DNA from: Vibrio marinisediminis
GTDB lineage: Bacteria; Pseudomonadota; Gammaproteobacteria; Enterobacterales; Vibrionaceae
DNA: 64,000 nt
Reading direction: 5' to 3'
NCBI RefSeq assembly: GCF_014050145.1
Contig: NZ_JACFYF010000001.1
Location: 62,001 to 126,000, forward strand
The stretch's first letter is position 1. The number at the start of each line of letters is the position of its first letter. Below the pieces are notes generated by a model, which was not told where the DNA came from, searched no databases, and worked only from the letters and a program-made list of their open reading frames with translations. Position numbers and translations under genes: made by a program. This document shows positions 60,295 through 64,000 of this stretch, piece by piece.

Positions 60295-61389
60295 ATGAAT
60301 GTTCAGGCATTACCCATGCATCGGTTTATCGACCATAATGGGACCCTCATCACCCAACTACCCAACTGGGCTGATTTAGAAACCTTGGTCGGGTTTTATC
60401 AAGACATGGTCTTAACCCGCACCTACGACAACAAAGCCGTTGCATTGCAACGCACAGGGAAATTAGGCACTTACCCTTCGCACCTTGGATCGGAAGCCAC
60501 TGGTGTTGCAGTAGGTCGAGCGCTTAAAGCTAACGATGTATTTGTCCCTTACTATCGAGACATGCCCGCGATGTGGTGCCGTGGTATTGGCATGGAGAAA
60601 AATCTGCAATATTGGGGAGGTGATGAACGAGGTAGCGATTTCGCCCCTGAAGAGAGTTCAGTTCCCAATCGAGACTTACCTTTCTGCGTTCCTATCGCCA
60701 CGCAATGCACCCACGCTGTAGGCGTTGCTTCAGCACTAAAAATCCAAGGCAACCACGAAGCGGCTTTAGTTATGTGTGGTGATGGTGCCACCTCCAAAGG
60801 AGATTTTCTCGAATCAATCAACTGTGCGGGAGCATGGAACATCCCGTTAGTTTTCGTGGTCAACAATAATCAATGGGCGATTTCCGTCCCGCGCAGTTTG
60901 CAATGTGCTGCTGAATTTTTGTCTGAAAAAGCCAAGGGGGCTGGTATTCCCGGCATCACCGTTGATGGTAATGACGTTATTGCCGTCTATGACGCGACCA
61001 TCACCGCCCTAGAGCGCGCAAGAAAAGGCAAAGGCGCCACGCTCATCGAAGCGGTCAGTTACCGCCTAAGTGACCACACCACAGCCGACGATGCCACCCG
61101 CTATCGCAACGAAGATGAAGTACAAACCGCATGGCAATATGAGCCAATTCGTCGTCTCAAAACCTTTTTGATTAATCAAGCAATGTGGAGCGACGATCAA
61201 GAACATCAGTGGCAAGAACAGTGCAAAGAACAAGTTGAATTAGCGGTCGAACGCTACCTTAACATGCCCATTCAAGCGCCAGAAACGGGCTTTGACTTCT
61301 TATATGAATCACTTCCTCAAGAGCTTCATGCTCAAAGGGATACGCTGATCAATAAAGCAATGCGAATGCAGGGAGGGAAGCATGGCTGA
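60295..61389 (+). CDS. bkdA1: Branched-chain 2-oxoacid dehydrogenase E1 alpha
   Basis: The 364-residue E1 alpha chain uses thiamine diphosphate to decarboxylate branched-chain 2-oxoacids. It shows the TPP motif GDGATSKGDFLESINCAG followed by VVNNNQWAIS. Other conserved parts are RTGKLGTYPSHLGSEA and SYRLSDHTTADDATRY, the phosphorylation-loop region of E1 alpha. The length is normal for bacterial E1 alpha of the BCKDH type. It is the first gene of the operon; its stop overlaps the E1 beta start by eight bases. Confidence 0.9.
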   Translation: MNVQALPMHRFIDHNGTLITQLPNWADLETLVGFYQDMVLTRTYDNKAVALQRTGKLGTYPSHLGSEATGVAVGRALKANDVFVPYYRDMPAMWCRGIGMEKNLQYWGGDERGSDFAPEESSVPNRDLPFCVPIATQCTHAVGVASALKIQGNHEAALVMCGDGATSKGDFLESINCAGAWNIPLVFVVNNNQWAISVPRSLQCAAEFLSEKAKGAGIPGITVDGNDVIAVYDATITALERARKGKGATLIEAVSYRLSDHTTADDATRYRNEDEVQTAWQYEPIRRLKTFLINQAMWSDDQEHQWQEQCKEQVELAVERYLNMPIQAPETGFDFLYESLPQELHAQRDTLINKAMRMQGGKHG

Positions 61390-62365
61390 AATCACCCTAG
61401 TTGAAGCAGTCAACCTCGCACTGCATTATGAAATGGAACATGATCAGAACGTCGTCCTACTCGGTGAAGACGTCGGCGATAACGGCGGCGTATTCCGTGC
61501 AACGGTTGGTCTCAAACAGAAATACGGGCTCAAACGCGTTATCGATACGCCATTGGCGGAAGCGCTAATCGGCGGTGTCGCCGTTGGCATGGCAACACAA
61601 GGGCTGCGACCTATTGCCGAGTTCCAATTCCAAGGTTTTGTTTTCCCTGCCATGGAACATTTAATGTGTCATGCAGCAAGAATGCGTAACCGTACGCGAG
61701 GACGCCTTACCTGCCCCGCCGTATTCCGAGCCCCATTTGGCGGCGGGATACATGCACCAGAGCATCACTCAGAAAGCATTGAAGCTTTCTTTGCACATAC
61801 CGCAGGATTCAAAGTGGTGGTGCCATCTTCACCTCAACGTGCTTATGGGTTGCTGCTTGCTGCAATTCGAAGCAACGATCCGGTGATGTTCTTTGAACCG
61901 AAACGCATCTACCGCACGGTGAAATCTGAGGTGGTCGATAACGGTGAAGCACTCCCTTTAGACACCTGCTTTACTCTGCGTAAAGGCCGCGATATTACTT
62001 TGGTCACATGGGGCGCTTGTGTGGTGGAGTCACTACAAGCAGCACAAACGTTATCAAATCGAGACATTGAAGTTGAGGTCATTGATTTAGCAAGTATCAA
62101 ACCAATCGATACTGCCACCATTTTCCGTTCTTTAGAAAAAACAGGGCGCCTTCTTGTCGTCCATGAAGCAAGCAAAACCTGCGGCGTTGGTGCGGAGCTT
62201 CTGGCTAGAACTGCTGAACACGCGATGTGTTTACTTAAAGCACCACCCAAACGCATCACTGGTATGGATACCATCATGCCTTACTATCGCAACGAAGATT
62301 ATTACATGATCAAGGAAGAAGACATCGTGCTCGCAGCTCGCGAACTTGTGGAGGGTTGGCAATGA
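61382..62365 (+). CDS. bkdA2: Branched-chain 2-oxoacid dehydrogenase E1 beta
   Basis: The 327-residue E1 beta chain pairs with E1 alpha. Family marks are VVLLGEDVGDNGGVFRATVG, DTPLAEALIGGVAVGMA, IAEFQFQGFVFPA and the C-terminal GRLLVVHEASKTCGVGAELL, as in mitochondrial and Pseudomonas BCKDH E1 beta. It overlaps E1 alpha by eight bases and the E2 start (ATGA) by four, so all three are translationally coupled. Confidence 0.93.
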   Translation: MAEITLVEAVNLALHYEMEHDQNVVLLGEDVGDNGGVFRATVGLKQKYGLKRVIDTPLAEALIGGVAVGMATQGLRPIAEFQFQGFVFPAMEHLMCHAARMRNRTRGRLTCPAVFRAPFGGGIHAPEHHSESIEAFFAHTAGFKVVVPSSPQRAYGLLLAAIRSNDPVMFFEPKRIYRTVKSEVVDNGEALPLDTCFTLRKGRDITLVTWGACVVESLQAAQTLSNRDIEVEVIDLASIKPIDTATIFRSLEKTGRLLVVHEASKTCGVGAELLARTAEHAMCLLKAPPKRITGMDTIMPYYRNEDYYMIKEEDIVLAARELVEGWQ

Positions 62366-63504
62366 AAACATTTAACTTACCCGATCTCGGCGAGGGTCTC
62401 GCTGAGTCTGAAATCATAAAATGGCACATAAATGCAGGTGATTTGGTCAAACTCGATCAAGTGGTCCTCACGGTTGAAACCGCAAAAGCAACCGTCGATG
62501 TCCCTGCCCCTTATAGCGGTCGTATTGTCCGTCGCCATGGCGAAGAAGGTGATGTGATCAACATTGGTGCCTTACTACTTGAAATCGACGAATCAGGATC
62601 CGAGCACATCGCTTCAGAGCAATCACAAACCGCCGATGCAGCAACCGTGGTTGGCAACGTTTCTCAGCAAGCACACAAGGTGAATGTTGATGACTTCTGG
62701 ATTGGTGGTGATCATAGCCCGTCAACAGATAACCTGATCACTGCCCTCCCATCGGCTCGTTTACTCGCCAACAAACTCGGTGTCGATCTATCCTCGGTGA
62801 AAGGCAGCGGACCCAATGGCTTGGTCGTAGATGCAGACATCTACCAAGAAGCAGGCAAACAACACATTGGTACGGAAGTGCTCAAAGGTGCTCGCCGTAC
62901 CATGGTGGCAACCATGACGGAATCCCACCAAAATATTGCAGCGGTCACCATTACTGAAGAGGCAACCTTGGATGAGTGGAAATCAGGTGAAGACATTAGT
63001 ATTCGCCTTGTCCAAGCCATCGTCCACGCTTGTCAGGAAGAACCCGCAATGAATGCATGGTTTGATGCTGAAACAATGACTCGTTGCGTGCACACTACTG
63101 TCAACATTGGTATCGCTGTAGACAGCCAGCATGGCTTATATGTACCAGTACTTCGCCATGCCGATGAATTCGAGCCACGAGAAGTACGCCGCTGGTTGGA
63201 TCAAACGGTAAAAGGGATTCGTGAAAGAAAAATCGGTCGAGAACAATTGCAGCACGCCACCATAACACTCTCTAATTTTGGGGCGATTGCCGGTATCTAC
63301 GCCACTCCAGTAGTGACACCACCACAAGTGGCGATTGTTGGTGCCGGTAGGATCATCGAGAAAGTGGTCATTCGTGATGGACAAGCGATCGCAGTCAAAG
63401 CCTTACCATTGTCGATTACTTTTGATCACCGAGCCTGTACTGGTGGTGAAGCTGCAAGATTTACCAAAGCATTAGCTGAGCACTTAACAAGAGCTACGGT
63501 ATAA
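62362..63504 (+). CDS. bkdB: Branched-chain 2-oxoacid dehydrogenase E2 (lipoamide acyltransferase)
   Basis: The 380-residue E2 has one lipoyl domain (about 2-75; lipoyl Lys42 in ETAKATVDV), a peripheral subunit-binding domain (about 128-165; LPSARLLANKLGVDLSSVKG) and a catalytic domain (about 175-380). The acyltransferase motif HxxxDG reads HRACTG (H356 to G361), with Thr replacing the usual Asp. I recall the same form in some BkdB-type E2s. The start is ATG 62362, which overlaps the E1 beta stop. No E3 gene is seen; a shared dihydrolipoamide dehydrogenase likely serves the complex. Confidence 0.92.
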   Translation: MKTFNLPDLGEGLAESEIIKWHINAGDLVKLDQVVLTVETAKATVDVPAPYSGRIVRRHGEEGDVINIGALLLEIDESGSEHIASEQSQTADAATVVGNVSQQAHKVNVDDFWIGGDHSPSTDNLITALPSARLLANKLGVDLSSVKGSGPNGLVVDADIYQEAGKQHIGTEVLKGARRTMVATMTESHQNIAAVTITEEATLDEWKSGEDISIRLVQAIVHACQEEPAMNAWFDAETMTRCVHTTVNIGIAVDSQHGLYVPVLRHADEFEPREVRRWLDQTVKGIRERKIGREQLQHATITLSNFGAIAGIYATPVVTPPQVAIVGAGRIIEKVVIRDGQAIAVKALPLSITFDHRACTGGEAARFTKALAEHLTRATV

Positions 63505-63539
63505 GCTCCTATCCTGCGCTCTATTCAGTGAATTGAATG

Positions 63540-63568
63540 TAGGGCTTCCAATTGGAGCCCTAATTTTT
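63540..63568 (+). terminator. Rho-independent terminator after bkdB
   Basis: TAGGGCT (63540-63546) pairs with AGCCCTA (63556-63562), extended inward by CCAA and TTGG with one bulge, and TTTTT follows. It lies 35 bases after the bkdB stop and separates the dehydrogenase operon from the ETF-QO gene. Confidence 0.8.
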
Positions 63569-63647
63569 CCTAAATGGCTATTTTCCAACCAAGCTATAGT
63601 TTTTATACAGCAAGTAAGAAATCGTCGCTAAAAAGGGAAGCATAGAG

Positions 63648-64000
63648 ATGGAAAGAGAATGCATGGCGTTTGACGTAGTGATCGTCGGAGCTGGTCCCGC
63701 TGGTCTCAGTGCAGCATGTCGCTTGGCACAATTAAACCAGCAACAGCAAGGTGAGCCGCTATCAATCTGTGTGGTAGAAAAAGGCGCTGAAGTGGGGGCG
63801 CACATTCTATCAGGCGCTGTATTTGAAACTCGCGCTCTTGATGAGCTCTTTCCTGATTGGCAAAATATGGACGCCCCCCTCTCGGCTTCTGTTCAGCACG
63901 ATGCGTTGCTCTTTCTTACCAACCAATTCAACCATATTCGTGTACCCGACTTTCTTACCCCAACACCACTGCACAATGGTCCCAACAACTACGTTATCAG
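63648..64000 (+). CDS. Electron transfer flavoprotein-ubiquinone oxidoreductase, N-terminal part (3' end outside window)
   Basis: The frame from ATG 63648 runs off the window end, so only 117 residues are seen. VVIVGAGPAGLSAACRLAQL is an FAD-binding dinucleotide fold, followed by VVEKGAEVGAHILSGAVFE, a stretch I know as typical of ETF-QO. The enzyme passes electrons from ETF, fed by acyl-CoA dehydrogenases, to ubiquinone. This suits a place next to the branched-chain dehydrogenase operon, whose products are oxidised by acyl-CoA dehydrogenases. An ATG at 63663 (MAFDVV) is an alternative start. Confidence 0.85.
   Translation, partial: MERECMAFDVVIVGAGPAGLSAACRLAQLNQQQQGEPLSICVVEKGAEVGAHILSGAVFETRALDELFPDWQNMDAPLSASVQHDALLFLTNQFNHIRVPDFLTPTPLHNGPNNYVI

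Overview
This 64 kb window looks like part of a chromosome of a marine gammaproteobacterium of the Vibrionaceae, most likely a Vibrio and plausibly its second chromosome. The evidence is the gene content: a CheV end followed by a diguanylate cyclase that resembles V. cholerae VCA0956, DUF2986 and DUF3316 small proteins, nirBD-nirC-cobA, phhA-phhB, a BCCT osmolyte carrier and many c-di-GMP and two-component genes. I recognised no rRNA, tRNA, insertion sequence, prophage or CRISPR array. All assignments come from reading motifs; no database search was run.

Layout. 1-10 kb: CheV end, diguanylate cyclase, small lipoprotein, YdcF-like protein, L-serine dehydratase, POT-like transporter, several small Vibrio proteins, a NYN protein and a degenerate HD-GYP protein. 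9-14 kb: the cobA, nirC, nirD, nirB nitrite assimilation group (minus strand), with an FNR-like box and a NarL/NarP-like box upstream of nirB. 14-18 kb: yjjG, an SH3 protein, phhB-phhA behind a good TyrR box, and a methyltransferase. 18-22 kb: LysR regulator, atypical CDF transporter and a REC-TPR response regulator.

22-40 kb is the most distinctive part. A minus-strand operon of about 11 kb (34.5 to 23.5 kb) holds a partner-switching module (REC-PP2C phosphatase, STAS antagonist, RsbW-like kinase). Interleaved with it are a sugar-nucleotide pyrophosphorylase, a cellulose-synthase-like GT2 without PilZ and with an altered QxxRW motif, three DUF3131 proteins, a secreted Ser/Pro-rich protein and a lichenase-like GH16 enzyme. 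Divergently lie an outer-membrane-barrel-like protein with an internal duplication, a fourth DUF3131 protein and a hybrid histidine kinase with an HBM-like sensor. I read this as an exopolysaccharide (possibly beta-glucan) synthesis, export and control system run by phospho-signalling and partner switching rather than by direct c-di-GMP binding to the synthase.

40-52 kb: BCCT carrier, DEDDh exonuclease with a cNMP/CBS/DUF294 protein, a stand-alone Hpt protein (a possible phosphorelay partner of the hybrid kinase), a PAS-GGDEF cyclase and a CsgD/VpsT-like regulator. These face a short chaperone-usher pilus operon with a hairpin after the pilin gene. 52-64 kb: ABC-F ATPase, EF-G paralogue, YgiW-like protein, RhlE-like helicase, YwbE, AraC regulator, the branched-chain 2-oxoacid dehydrogenase operon (E1alpha, E1beta, E2) and the start of ETF-ubiquinone oxidoreductase.
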